Source: Proteiniphilum sp.
Lineage (GTDB): Bacteria > Bacteroidota > Bacteroidia > Bacteroidales > Dysgonomonadaceae
Direction: 5' to 3'
Length of the DNA: 26,375 nucleotides
Assembly: GCA_031255275.1 (NCBI GenBank)
Contig: JAIRSV010000054.1
Location: 1-26,375, forward strand
The notes under the pieces are model-generated. The model was not told the DNA's origin and did no database searches. It saw nothing but the letters and a program-made list of their open reading frames with translations. The stretch's first letter is position 1; every line of letters begins with the position of its first letter. Made by a program: the position numbers and the translations under genes. Shown piece after piece: positions 8,694 through 16,507 of this stretch.

Positions 8694-8990
8694 GCATACG
8701 CGCATGTACCCGCCCACCACATGCGCATGTACCCGCCCACCACATGCGTATGTACCTGTCTACTACATACGTATGTACCTGTCCACTACATGCGTATGTA
8801 GCTGCCCCCTACATACGTATGTAGCTACTCCCTACATACGTATGTAGCTACCCCCTGCATACGTATGTAGCTACCCCCTGCATACGCATGTAGCTATCCC
8901 CTACATACGCATGTACTTACCCCCTACATGCGCATGTACTTACCTCCGGCATATACATGTACCTACCCCCGGCATGTACGTACACCGGTA
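8694..8990. repeat. Tandem array of about 12 units of 23 bp with palindromic core
   Basis: The same point of the unit recurs at 8703, 8726, 8749, 8772, 8795, 8818, 8841, 8864, 8887, 8910, 8933 and 8956: an exact 23-bp period with no indel. Each unit is a 12-14 bp core (consensus TACATACGTATGTA) plus a C-rich spacer (GCTACCCCC or similar). Cores at 8719, 8765, 8811, 8834 and 8926 are perfect palindromes. Substitutions in well-formed cores are transitions, so the strictly alternating purine-pyrimidine pattern is kept even where the palindrome is broken. The first unit and the last (about 8972) are degenerate. A 23-bp period is not a multiple of three, which argues against coding. Function unknown. 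Confidence 0.95.
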
Positions 8991-9068
8991 TCGTGTTTGT
9001 GTATATGCGGGCGGATATGTCGTTCGGAGGTCTGTTATTCCGTCGCCGGACAGGTTTCCCTGGTTTTA

Positions 9069-9152
9069 ATGTGATAATGTGTTGATGTGTTAATGTGTTA
9101 ATGTGGTAAAGGGGTATGGTATGTGATGATGTGATGATGTGTTAATGGGTGG
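9069..9152. repeat. Degenerate 8-bp tandem repeat (ATGTGTTA)
   Basis: Five consecutive 8-bp units at 9069-9108 (ATGTGATA, ATGTGTTG, ATGTGTTA twice, ATGTGGTA), a 12-bp interruption, then four more at 9121-9152 (ATGTGATG twice, ATGTGTTA, ATGGGTGG). The tract lies just downstream of radA and next to the 23-bp array. It looks like slippage-prone non-coding sequence. Confidence 0.85.
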
Positions 9153-9188
9153 CGGAGAGGGAAAGGTGCGGGTGCGAGCCGCTTTCCG

Positions 9189-10559
9189 TCACGAAAACAG
9201 CAGTCTGAAGGCATCACTTACCTTCTTCACCTGCTGCACATCAATCTTCAGTTTCTTGTTGAATCCTTTCAGGTTGTTGAACGGGACGAGGATGCGCGAA
9301 AAACCCAGCTTTTCCGCTTCCAGAATGCGCTGCTCGATGCGGTGAACCGGCCGTATCTCGCCGGACAGACCTACTTCGCCGCAGAGACAGGTCTCACGTT
9401 CGACTGCCATGTCAAGGTTCGACGACAGGACGGCGCTGATGACTGCAAGGTCCATGCCCGGATCGCTCACGCGCAGCCCTCCGGCAATGTTCAGAAAGAC
9501 GTCCTTCTGCGCCAGCTTGAATCCTGCCCGTTTCTCCAGAACCGCCAGCAGCATGTTCATCCGCCGGATGTCAAACCCCGTGGCCGAACGCTGGGGTGTG
9601 CCATACGCCGCAGTGCTTGCCAGCGCCTGCGTCTCGATCAGGAACGGGCGGACGCCCTCGATGGCCGAGGCGATGGCCACACCGCTCAGCCCGTCATGGT
9701 TCCGGGTGAGCAGCAGTTCCGACGGATTGCTCACCTCGCGCAGTCCCGACCGGTTCATCTCATAAATGGCCAGCTCTGCCGTGCTGCCGAAACGGTTTTT
9801 GACAGCGCGAAGAATGCGGTACAGATACTGCTGATCGCCTTCGAACTGCAGCACGGCATCCACGATATGCTCCAGGATTTTGGGACCGGCAATGCTCCCC
9901 TCCTTCGTGATATGCCCGATGAGCACCACCGGCGTACCCGACTGTTTGGCATACTTGAGCAGCAGCGACGCACACTCGCGCACCTGCGAGATGCTGCCGG
10001 GAGACGACTCCAGCGCCTCACTGTAAACCGTCTGCACCGAGTCGACAATCAGCAGCCTGGGCGCCACCCTCTCCGCATGTCTCAAAATCCCGTCGAGACT
10101 GGTCTCGCATACAATCAGACAACGATCGTTTTTTATGCCGATCCGGTCAGCACGCAGCTTCAGCTGCCCAGCACTCTCCTCGCCCGACACATAAAGCGAC
10201 GTCACGCCCGTGAGCTTCAAAACAGTCTGCAACACCAGCGTCGACTTCCCGATACCCGGTTCCCCGCCGATCAGCACAACCGACGCCGGCACCAGACCCC
10301 CGCCCAGCACACGGTTCAACTCCCCGTCATTCATATCCATACGCGGCACTTCATCCGTTTTGATCTCACACAGTCTCACCGGTTCACTCCTCACCACCGC
10401 AAATGACCGGCCATCAGCGCCCTGTTTCGACGACCCCTCCCTGCGCACCAGCTCCTCCGCAAAACTAGACCACTTGCCGCACGCCGGACACTTCCCCATC
10501 CACTTGGGAGACTCATACCCACATTCGGCGCAAAAATATACAGATTTCAACTTAGCCAT
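9189..10559 (-). CDS. radA: DNA repair protein RadA
   Basis: A 456-residue RadA (Sms), a RecA-related ATPase that promotes branch migration and processing of recombination intermediates. Residues 10-27 form the C4 zinc finger (CAEC...CPAC); 98-107 are Walker A (GGEPGIGKST); about 169-177 are Walker B (LLIVDSVQT); 254-258 are the RadA-specific KNRFG motif; the rest (about 285-456) is the Lon-protease-like domain. Length is that of the family (E. coli RadA is 460). An ATG two codons upstream (10565) is possible, but MAKLKSVYFC fits the family. It is divergent from tex across 75 bp. Confidence 0.97.
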   Translation of the reverse strand: MAKLKSVYFCAECGYESPKWMGKCPACGKWSSFAEELVRREGSSKQGADGRSFAVVRSEPVRLCEIKTDEVPRMDMNDGELNRVLGGGLVPASVVLIGGEPGIGKSTLVLQTVLKLTGVTSLYVSGEESAGQLKLRADRIGIKNDRCLIVCETSLDGILRHAERVAPRLLIVDSVQTVYSEALESSPGSISQVRECASLLLKYAKQSGTPVVLIGHITKEGSIAGPKILEHIVDAVLQFEGDQQYLYRILRAVKNRFGSTAELAIYEMNRSGLREVSNPSELLLTRNHDGLSGVAIASAIEGVRPFLIETQALASTAAYGTPQRSATGFDIRRMNMLLAVLEKRAGFKLAQKDVFLNIAGGLRVSDPGMDLAVISAVLSSNLDMAVERETCLCGEVGLSGEIRPVHRIEQRILEAEKLGFSRILVPFNNLKGFNKKLKIDVQQVKKVSDAFRLLFS

Positions 10560-10580
10560 ACACATAATTCTTTATAAAGG

Positions 10581-10588
10581 TAAAGATA
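10581..10588 (-). promoter_or_regulatory. Possible -7 box for radA
   Basis: The minus strand reads TATCTTTA, one base off TAnnTTTG, giving a leader of about 17 nt before the radA start at 10559. It lies in the 75-bp divergent region shared with tex. Confidence 0.35.
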
Positions 10589-10601
10589 GAGAAATTTCCC
10601 G

Positions 10602-10609
10602 TACTTTTG
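10602..10609 (+). promoter_or_regulatory. Predicted -7 box for tex
   Basis: The plus strand reads TACTTTTG, an exact TAnnTTTG match, followed by CAGCA. The transcript would start near 10615 with a leader of about 20 nt before the tex ATG at 10635. Confidence 0.65.
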
Positions 10610-10634
10610 CAGCACATTCAAAACGCACAGGCAG

Positions 10635-12758
10635 ATGACACACATACACACACTCATATCCCAATCGCTGCACATACCCGCCGGCAGCGTCGAAAACTGC
10701 ATCCGGCTGCTGGAACAGGGCGCCACCATCCCCTTCGTCAGCCGCTACCGCAAAGAAGCTACCGGCGGACTGGACGAGGTGAAGATCGCCGCCGTCAGCG
10801 AACTGTACGGGAAATACACGGAACTCGAAAAGCGAAAGGAATACATCCTCAAAACCCTCTCCGAACACGAAAAGCTGACCCCCGAACTCAGAAAGCAAAT
10901 CAGCGAATGTCGCGACAGCACAACCCTCGAAGACATCTACCTCCCCTATAAGCCAAAACGGCAAACCCGCGCCGAAACGGCCCGCCGAAACGGCCTGGAA
11001 CCCCTCGCCAAATGGCTGACGGCACAGCACACCGGCTCACCCGACACCAAAGCAGCACAGTATACAGGCGAGAACGTGCCCGATGCAGAAGCGGCGCTGA
11101 AGGGCGCACGCGACATCATCGCCGAATGGGTGAACGAAGACGTCCGCGCACGGCAAACCATACGGAATATCTTTGCCCGCAGCGCCGCAATCACCTCAAA
11201 AGCCGTGAAGGGAAAAGAAAAGGAAGGAGAAAAATACAGAGACTACTTCGACTTTTCCGCCCCACTCTCCCGCTGCCCCTCACACCGTATCCTGGCAATC
11301 CGCCGCGGCGAAGCCGAAGGCTTTCTGCGCGTATCCATCTCGTCCGACGACGCGAAATGCCTCGACAGACTCATCCCACGGTATGCCGGAAACGATACCG
11401 AAGCCGCCCGCCACGTGAAGAGTGCCGTGACCGACAGCTACAAACGCCTCCTGAAACCCTCCGTAGAAACCGAATTCGCCACCCTCTCCAAAGAACAGGC
11501 CGACGAAGCCGCCATAGCCATATTTGCAGAAAACCTGCGCCAGCTGCTCCTTGCACCCCCCCTGGGGCAAAAACGCATCCTCGGCATCGATCCCGGTTAC
11601 CGCACCGGCTGCAAACTGGTCTGCCTGGACGGACAGGGAAACCTGCTGCACAACGAAACCATCTACCCCCATCCCCCGCAAAATGAATATTCCAAGTCAG
11701 CAGCAAAAGTCATAAAACTGGTCACCACCTACCGGATCGACGCCATCTCCATCGGAAACGGCACGGCAAGCCGCGAAACAGAACGCTTTATCACCGGCCT
11801 CCGGTACGAAAAAGAGGTAAAAGTATTTGTAGTAAGCGAAAGCGGCGCATCAGTCTATTCCGCCTCAAAAACAGCCCGCGAAGAATTCCCCGAATACGAT
11901 GTAACGGTACGCGGCGCCATCTCCATCGGACGGCGGCTGAGCGATCCGCTGGCCGAACTGGTCAAAATCGACCCCAAGTCCATAGGCGTAGGCCAGTACC
12001 AGCACGACGTAGACCAGGCAAAGCTGAAGCGATCGCTCGACCGCACAGTGGAAAACTGCGTAAACCTCGTAGGCGTAAACCTCAATACCGCCGGCAGACA
12101 CCTGCTCTCCCGCGTCTCAGGCCTGGGCGAAGCGCTGGCACAGCATATCGTGAACTACCGCACGGCAAACGGCCCGTTCCGCTCTCGCCGGGAACTGCTG
12201 AAAGTGCCGCGCCTGAGCGAAAAGGCATACGAACAGTGCGCCGGATTCCTCCGTATCCCCGACGCGGAAAACCCGCTCGACAACTCTGCCGTACACCCCG
12301 AAAGCTACGCAATCGTCGAACAGATGGCACAAGACCTGCAATGCACGGTGAAAGAACTGATCCGCAACAAAACGCTGATCGAAACCATCGACCTCACCCG
12401 CTACAGAACGGAAACGGCCGGAACGGAAACCCTCGCAGACATCCTGCAGGAACTGGAAAAGCCGGGACGCGACCCGCGTACCCGTGCACAGGAGACGAAA
12501 TTCGACCCCAATATCCGCACCCTCGGCGACCTGAAAGAGGGGATGACACTCTCAGGCATCGTCACCAACATCACCGATTTCGGCTGTTTCGTAGACATAG
12601 GCATCAAGGAAAACGGACTTGTACACATCTCGGAACTGTCCGACCGGTTCATATCCAGCCCCGTCGAAGCCGTATCACTACACCAGTACGTCCGTGTGAA
12701 AGTCCTGTCGGTCGATCCGGACCGCAGGCGGATACAGTTGAGCATGAAACAGGCCTGA
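10635..12758 (+). CDS. tex: Tex family RNA-binding transcription accessory protein
   Basis: A 707-residue Tex protein, the only plus-strand gene here. The N-terminal helical domain includes LEQGATIPFVSRYRKEATGG and the EDIYLPYKPKR motif. A YqgF/RNase H-like domain begins near residue 313 (KRILGIDPGYRTGCKLVCLD). A helix-hairpin-helix region lies at about 475-550 (NLVGVNLNTAG, LSRVSGLGEALAQHIVNYR). A C-terminal S1 RNA-binding domain spans about 630-705 (LKEGMTLSGIVTNITDFGCF, GLVHISELS, VKVLSVDPDRRRIQLSMKQA). Domain set and order match Tex, a cytoplasmic nucleic-acid-binding protein linked to transcription and, in some bacteria, virulence gene expression. Its base composition is noticeably GC-rich. 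It converges with rnhB across 55 bp. Confidence 0.96.
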   Translation: MTHIHTLISQSLHIPAGSVENCIRLLEQGATIPFVSRYRKEATGGLDEVKIAAVSELYGKYTELEKRKEYILKTLSEHEKLTPELRKQISECRDSTTLEDIYLPYKPKRQTRAETARRNGLEPLAKWLTAQHTGSPDTKAAQYTGENVPDAEAALKGARDIIAEWVNEDVRARQTIRNIFARSAAITSKAVKGKEKEGEKYRDYFDFSAPLSRCPSHRILAIRRGEAEGFLRVSISSDDAKCLDRLIPRYAGNDTEAARHVKSAVTDSYKRLLKPSVETEFATLSKEQADEAAIAIFAENLRQLLLAPPLGQKRILGIDPGYRTGCKLVCLDGQGNLLHNETIYPHPPQNEYSKSAAKVIKLVTTYRIDAISIGNGTASRETERFITGLRYEKEVKVFVVSESGASVYSASKTAREEFPEYDVTVRGAISIGRRLSDPLAELVKIDPKSIGVGQYQHDVDQAKLKRSLDRTVENCVNLVGVNLNTAGRHLLSRVSGLGEALAQHIVNYRTANGPFRSRRELLKVPRLSEKAYEQCAGFLRIPDAENPLDNSAVHPESYAIVEQMAQDLQCTVKELIRNKTLIETIDLTRYRTETAGTETLADILQELEKPGRDPRTRAQETKFDPNIRTLGDLKEGMTLSGIVTNITDFGCFVDIGIKENGLVHISELSDRFISSPVEAVSLHQYVRVKVLSVDPDRRRIQLSMKQA

Positions 12759-12785
12759 GCGTCGCGCCCGCACACACACAGAAAA

Positions 12786-12813
12786 AATTCACAAAGAAAA
12801 TTCACAGAGAAAA
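12786..12813. repeat. Two-copy 14-bp direct repeat between tex and rnhB
   Basis: AATTCACAAAGAAA is followed at once by AATTCACAGAGAAA in the 55-bp convergent gap, ending next to the rnhB stop codon. I see no clear hairpin terminator for either gene. Confidence 0.6.
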
Positions 12814-13434
12814 TCAGCGGAAAGGAATCCCCGCCGGTTCCGGTACGCCGAGCCGGAAACTCCTCCGGTGATGAGGCGTGACGCCATACCGCCTGATCGC
12901 CTCCCGGTGAGCCCTGGTAGGATACCCCTTATTGCAGCGCCAGTCATAAGCAGGATACTTTTCGTGAAGCTGTCGCATATATTCGTCACGGTATGTTTTT
13001 GCAAGAATCGAAGCAGCGGCAATAGACCGGTACTTCGCATCCCCACCCACCACGCAGGTATGAGGTACGTCGCCGAAAGGACGGAAACGGTTTCCGTCCG
13101 CCAGAATATGTTCGGGAAGTACGGTCAGACGCGCCAGGGCACGGTGCATCGCCTTTACGGAAGCCCACAGGATATTGATCTCGTCGATCTCCTCCGGAGA
13201 ACAGCTCCCCACGGCATAAGAGAGGGCATTTTCCTCAATGACAGCCCGTAATCTCACCCGTTCCCTCTCCGAAAGCTGCTTGGAATCATTCAAACCGTCG
13301 CAGCGGAAACCGTCAGGCAGAATCACCGCCGCGGCAAAAACAGGCCCAGCCAGACAGCCGCGACCCGCCTCGTCGCACCCCGCCTCCGTCCGTCCGTCCG
13401 CCATGCAGACCAGCAAAGAGTCAAACCGCTTCAT
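12814..13434 (-). CDS. rnhB: Ribonuclease HII
   Basis: A 206-residue RNase HII, which cuts the RNA strand of RNA-DNA hybrids and starts removal of single ribonucleotides from DNA. The active-site Asp-Glu pair is in GCDEAGRGCLAGPV; the third acidic residue is in HILADGNRF; the fourth is the Asp of KTYRDEYM. NDSKQLSERER, AAASILAKTYRD and GYPTRAHREAIRRYG are family motifs. The open frame extends 17 codons upstream, but the ATG at 13434 (MKRFDSLLVCMADG) gives a normal-length N-terminus; an internal ATG at 13404 is an alternative. The gene is 74 bp downstream of the metallophosphoesterase and may share its transcript. It converges with tex. Confidence 0.95.
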   Translation of the reverse strand: MKRFDSLLVCMADGRTEAGCDEAGRGCLAGPVFAAAVILPDGFRCDGLNDSKQLSERERVRLRAVIEENALSYAVGSCSPEEIDEINILWASVKAMHRALARLTVLPEHILADGNRFRPFGDVPHTCVVGGDAKYRSIAAASILAKTYRDEYMRQLHEKYPAYDWRCNKGYPTRAHREAIRRYGVTPHHRRSFRLGVPEPAGIPFR

Positions 13435-13508
13435 TTTAATCACAGATACATATATATAATGTGTAACATGGCAAACCTCATCCAACCCTCCGACCGCCTT
13501 ACCTCTCT

Positions 13509-14789
13509 TTACCGAAGGGGAATCACCACCCTGTTATCCTCCGGCGGAAAGTCGAACGGAAACGATTCCGGATCCGCCTCATCCCCCATCCGGTCGGCAA
13601 AAAGGCGGATTGCCTCAGTCATCGCCTGATCGGGTTTTTCATCCCCCCTCACATGCAGCAGATTCAGATTCACAATCACATCGGCAAGCGCGGCGAAAGC
13701 CTCCTCCGGCACAGGTATGTCCAGCCCCCTCAGCCGGGCCGTGGCTACCCGTCGGGTCACAGCCTCCAGCCTCTCCCGGTACGCCGCAGCCAGACCGGAG
13801 CAGTGAGGGACAGACTCCACAAAACGGGTATCGACCGAAAGTCCGGCGTCGCCCAGCTCCATGACTCTGTATCCAAAAGGATATTGCGCCAGCGAAGCAG
13901 TCTCCACGTCATAAATAACATTTCCGGCAGAAGAGGTATACGCGGTAATATCGCTGGCATGAAAATGTCCCGTAAAAACCACCTTCAATCCGGCGTCGGC
14001 AAGGAGACCGGCACACCCTTCCCATTCGTCGACCAGGTACCGGGGAAAGAAAGTCGCCTGATAGGGCAGATGCTCCACCAGACCGTGATGCATCATGCCC
14101 AGCACGGTAATACCCTTATCCCTCGCCTCGGCGAGGATGTTGAGCGCCCAGTCCATCGTTTCGGGAAGGATACGTCCGCCGGTAACGGAGGTAGTCGTAT
14201 GTTCCGCATAGCGATTAGTATCGAAGCAGAGAAGCCACACCGATTCGCCGATCCCGGCGAGATAGCTCAGCGAAGCCCCATCCCTTCTCAGCGCGTCCGA
14301 ATAACCGAACGGAGCATACAGCTCCGCAAAATCCTCTTTCGACACAGTTTCCGTCGGGACAGCCCTGTCACCCCGATACGCCTTCGCGTCGGGGATATTA
14401 ATATCGTGATTGCCGGGAATTACAAGAATACGGGTTCCGCGATCTTGCAGCGGGCGAAGCTTCTCTATAAAACCCTCGTGACTCAGCCTCTCGCCGTGAC
14501 TGGTAATATCTCCCGTCACCAGCAGCAAGTCGGGCGCCTCTCCGAGCAAGTCGTCCAGTACGGCATCCAGCACCGCATGTAAATCGGTTATATTCCTGCC
14601 GGTCGCCTGTTCATAGGCCAAAAGCGCATCCCCCTCCTCGGCAAGTCGTCTGTCGAGAAAGTGTACATCAGAGATCACGGCAATTTTCACCGTACCGGGG
14701 ACTCCGGAAGAGGCGCATCCGGAAAAGAGAATAAGCAGGAGGATAAAAGTCGCCCCTATATCATGAAAAAAGTAAATGTTCGATCTCAT
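13509..14789 (-). CDS. Calcineurin-like metallophosphoesterase lipoprotein
   Basis: A 426-residue protein with a lipoprotein-type N-terminus (hydrophobic GATFILLLILFSGC, Cys25). The catalytic motifs of the calcineurin-like fold are complete: DVH at 41-43, GD at 93-94, GNHD at 126-129, MHHG near 233-236 and GHFH at 274-277, together binding two metal ions. Substrate is unknown; cyclic nucleotides, phospholipids and nucleotides are all precedented for this fold. The C-terminal 130 residues are not catalytic and I do not recognise them. The only good start (ATG at 14789) lies inside the end of dnaA, so the two genes overlap by 29 bp and are probably translationally coupled. Location is likely the periplasm or cell surface. 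Confidence 0.9.
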   Translation of the reverse strand: MRSNIYFFHDIGATFILLLILFSGCASSGVPGTVKIAVISDVHFLDRRLAEEGDALLAYEQATGRNITDLHAVLDAVLDDLLGEAPDLLLVTGDITSHGERLSHEGFIEKLRPLQDRGTRILVIPGNHDINIPDAKAYRGDRAVPTETVSKEDFAELYAPFGYSDALRRDGASLSYLAGIGESVWLLCFDTNRYAEHTTTSVTGGRILPETMDWALNILAEARDKGITVLGMMHHGLVEHLPYQATFFPRYLVDEWEGCAGLLADAGLKVVFTGHFHASDITAYTSSAGNVIYDVETASLAQYPFGYRVMELGDAGLSVDTRFVESVPHCSGLAAAYRERLEAVTRRVATARLRGLDIPVPEEAFAALADVIVNLNLLHVRGDEKPDQAMTEAIRLFADRMGDEADPESFPFDFPPEDNRVVIPLR

Positions 14790-16167
14790 CTATATCCGAC
14801 CGAAATCCTTTGTCCACATCATAGTAATCCTTTATCGTATTGCAGGCATGAAGCACGGTAGCGTGATTCCGGTTACCCACCTGTGTCCCTATCTGAGAGA
14901 GTGACAGTTCGGTATGTTTCTTGAGGAAAAACATAGTCACCTGTCGTGCCTGCACTATTTCGCGTTTGCGGGATGCGGAATGGATCACTTCCTTCTTTAT
15001 GTGATAGAAATCCGATACCGTATCCTGTATCTTCTGCACGGAGATACGCTTCTTTTCAAACTTAATGCTCTGTTCCACCACCCTTCGGGCCAGCGCCAGG
15101 TCGATCTCGCGATTGTTGATGATAGAGTGCGCCATGAGAGAAACCACAATCCCTTCCAGGTCGCGCACGTTTTCCGTAACAATTTCCGCGATAAATTCGA
15201 TCACATTTTCGGGAATGGTAAGCCCGTCGGCGAGCACCTTGCTCTGAAGGATCTTTTTGCGAAGCTCCTTGTCCGGGCGTTCCAGTTTGGTAGTAAGTCC
15301 CCATCGAAAGCGGGTAAGCAGCCTTTCCTCCACGCCCTGCAAATCCATGGGCGGGCAGTCGGAAGTCATGACCAGCTGCTTGTTGTTTTGATGCAGGTGA
15401 TTAAAAATATGAAAAAAGGTATTCAGCGTTTTTTCCAGCCCCGACAGCTCATGAATATCATCGATCAGGAGCACATCAATATTCTGGTAAAAGTTGATGA
15501 AATCATTGATCGTATTGAATCGGCGAGCATCCGTATACTGCACCTTGAAGAGATGAGCAGAAAGGAAAAGCACTTTCTTGTCGGGATAGAGTTCCTTCAC
15601 CTTCGACCCGATAGCATGACAGAGGTGCGTCTTCCCGACGCCTGAATTACCGTGCACGAACAGCGGATTGAAAGCCGTTTTTGCCGGATTCGAAGCCACA
15701 GCCTCGGCGGCGGTACGGGCAAGCCGGTTGCTTTCACCCGCAAAGAAATTGAGGAAAGAGTATTTGGAATTGATTTGTGAATCAAATTCCGACGTCTCCA
15801 CCCTGTCAAAAGGGCTGGGTACTTTCGTCGATACTTTGTCGGCGGTATTTTTTTCCGCCCCCGCATAGGATTTGGGTTCACCGCGGAGTTCAACGGCAGT
15901 GTTACTTTCTGTTTCGACCAGGATACGATAATTGAGAATGGTTCCTTCTCCCACTTCACGATAGAGCGCATACTGAATGAGATCGAGGTACTTATCCTCC
16001 AGATATTCATAAAAAAACTGGCTGGGAACCTGTACGGTAAACACCTGATCCTGATATTTTAGCGGAACGATGGGTAGGAACCATGTATTGAACGCGGGTT
16101 CCGGGATATTGTCACGAATGACATTCAGACAATTATTCCATAAAAGGAGGCAATTCTTCTTCTTCAT
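14761..16167 (-). CDS. dnaA: Chromosomal replication initiator DnaA
   Basis: A 468-residue DnaA. Domain I is about 1-85 (LLLWNNCLNVIRDNIPE, then FNTWFLPIVPLKYQD). Linker domain II is short (about 86-130). Domain III, the AAA+ ATPase, has Walker A GNSGVGKT at 173-180, Walker B DVLLIDD at 231-237, and the RLLTRFRWGL box with the arginine finger. Domain IV is the DNA-binding helix-turn-helix at the end, with the DnaA signature SQIGTQVGNRNHATVLHAC. The ATG at 16167 is used; an earlier in-frame start at 16191 would be TTG. No dnaN or recF follows, which is usual in Bacteroidota. The last 29 bp overlap the next gene. Confidence 0.97.
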   Translation of the reverse strand: MKKKNCLLLWNNCLNVIRDNIPEPAFNTWFLPIVPLKYQDQVFTVQVPSQFFYEYLEDKYLDLIQYALYREVGEGTILNYRILVETESNTAVELRGEPKSYAGAEKNTADKVSTKVPSPFDRVETSEFDSQINSKYSFLNFFAGESNRLARTAAEAVASNPAKTAFNPLFVHGNSGVGKTHLCHAIGSKVKELYPDKKVLFLSAHLFKVQYTDARRFNTINDFINFYQNIDVLLIDDIHELSGLEKTLNTFFHIFNHLHQNNKQLVMTSDCPPMDLQGVEERLLTRFRWGLTTKLERPDKELRKKILQSKVLADGLTIPENVIEFIAEIVTENVRDLEGIVVSLMAHSIINNREIDLALARRVVEQSIKFEKKRISVQKIQDTVSDFYHIKKEVIHSASRKREIVQARQVTMFFLKKHTELSLSQIGTQVGNRNHATVLHACNTIKDYYDVDKGFRSDIDEIEHLLFS

Positions 16168-16507
16168 CGACAAAATGATCTTCTTTTTCAAATACGGAAG
16201 TACAAATTTTCAAAAAAAAAACGAGATAAAAAAATAAACTCCCGACGGGGATTTTTTTCATTAAAAAAAGGCGCTATTTATCAACAAAATACAACCAACG
16301 ATCTTTTTATCAGCAAACTATGGTAGAATTAAAAACAAAATGAGACTGATTGACAGCATAATATAGAAAGCCCGGAGAAGTCATCTTTTAGCCACTTAAC
16401 TTTGGTTGTCCAAATAATTCGCCCCCCTTCTCCGGCAGATGGTTATTTAAAATAATTCTAAATAATGCTTTCGGTGCCGAAAAAAGAGAGGGCAAAATCT
16501 TGATAAA
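16168..16507. other. AT-rich region upstream of dnaA with inverted repeats (possible replication origin)
   Basis: A 340-bp gap, clearly more AT-rich than its surroundings. It contains a G/C-core hairpin flanked by A and T runs (16236-16257), two imperfect DnaA-box-like sites (TTATCAACA at 16278-16286 and TTATCAGCA at 16307-16315, each short of TTATCCACA), and a nested inverted repeat at 16372-16435. A small TTTCGG-TG-CCGAAA hairpin lies at 16469-16482 behind mlaD. Origin function is inference only: no perfect DnaA box was seen. Confidence 0.3.
16236..16257. terminator. Possible bidirectional terminator upstream of dnaA
   Basis: An imperfect stem (TCCC-GAC-GGGG, extended by A-T pairs) with an A-rich run on the left and seven T on the right. 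Read on the minus strand it would end transcription coming from mlaD before dnaA. The GC stem is short, so this is weak. Confidence 0.3.

Larger units (their letters stand above)
8371..9188. other. Long intergenic region between radA and the ECF sigma gene
   Basis: With the leader at 8237-8362 this makes a 952-bp gap with no credible gene. It contains, from right to left, a degenerate 8-bp repeat tract (9069-9152), a 23-bp tandem array (8694-8990), and about 300 bp (8371-8690) in which I recognise nothing beyond a small hairpin, TGCGG-ATA-CCGCA at 8661-8673. A 79-codon open frame at 8443-8682 (minus) resembles no family known to me. A possible hairpin at 9160-9187 (GGAAAG / CTTTCC arms) sits at the end of radA, without a T run. 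Confidence 0.7.

Noticed and set aside
8694..8990. CRISPR array
   Set aside because: The 23-bp units are contiguous and nearly identical throughout, with no unique spacers and no cas genes.
13386..13402. CCGT tetranucleotide run at the start of rnhB as a phase-variation tract
   Set aside because: Only three full copies, too short for likely slippage, and rnhB is not a typical phase-variable gene.
14810..14818. TTGTCCACA as a DnaA box
   Set aside because: A single mismatched copy inside the dnaA coding sequence, without neighbours.
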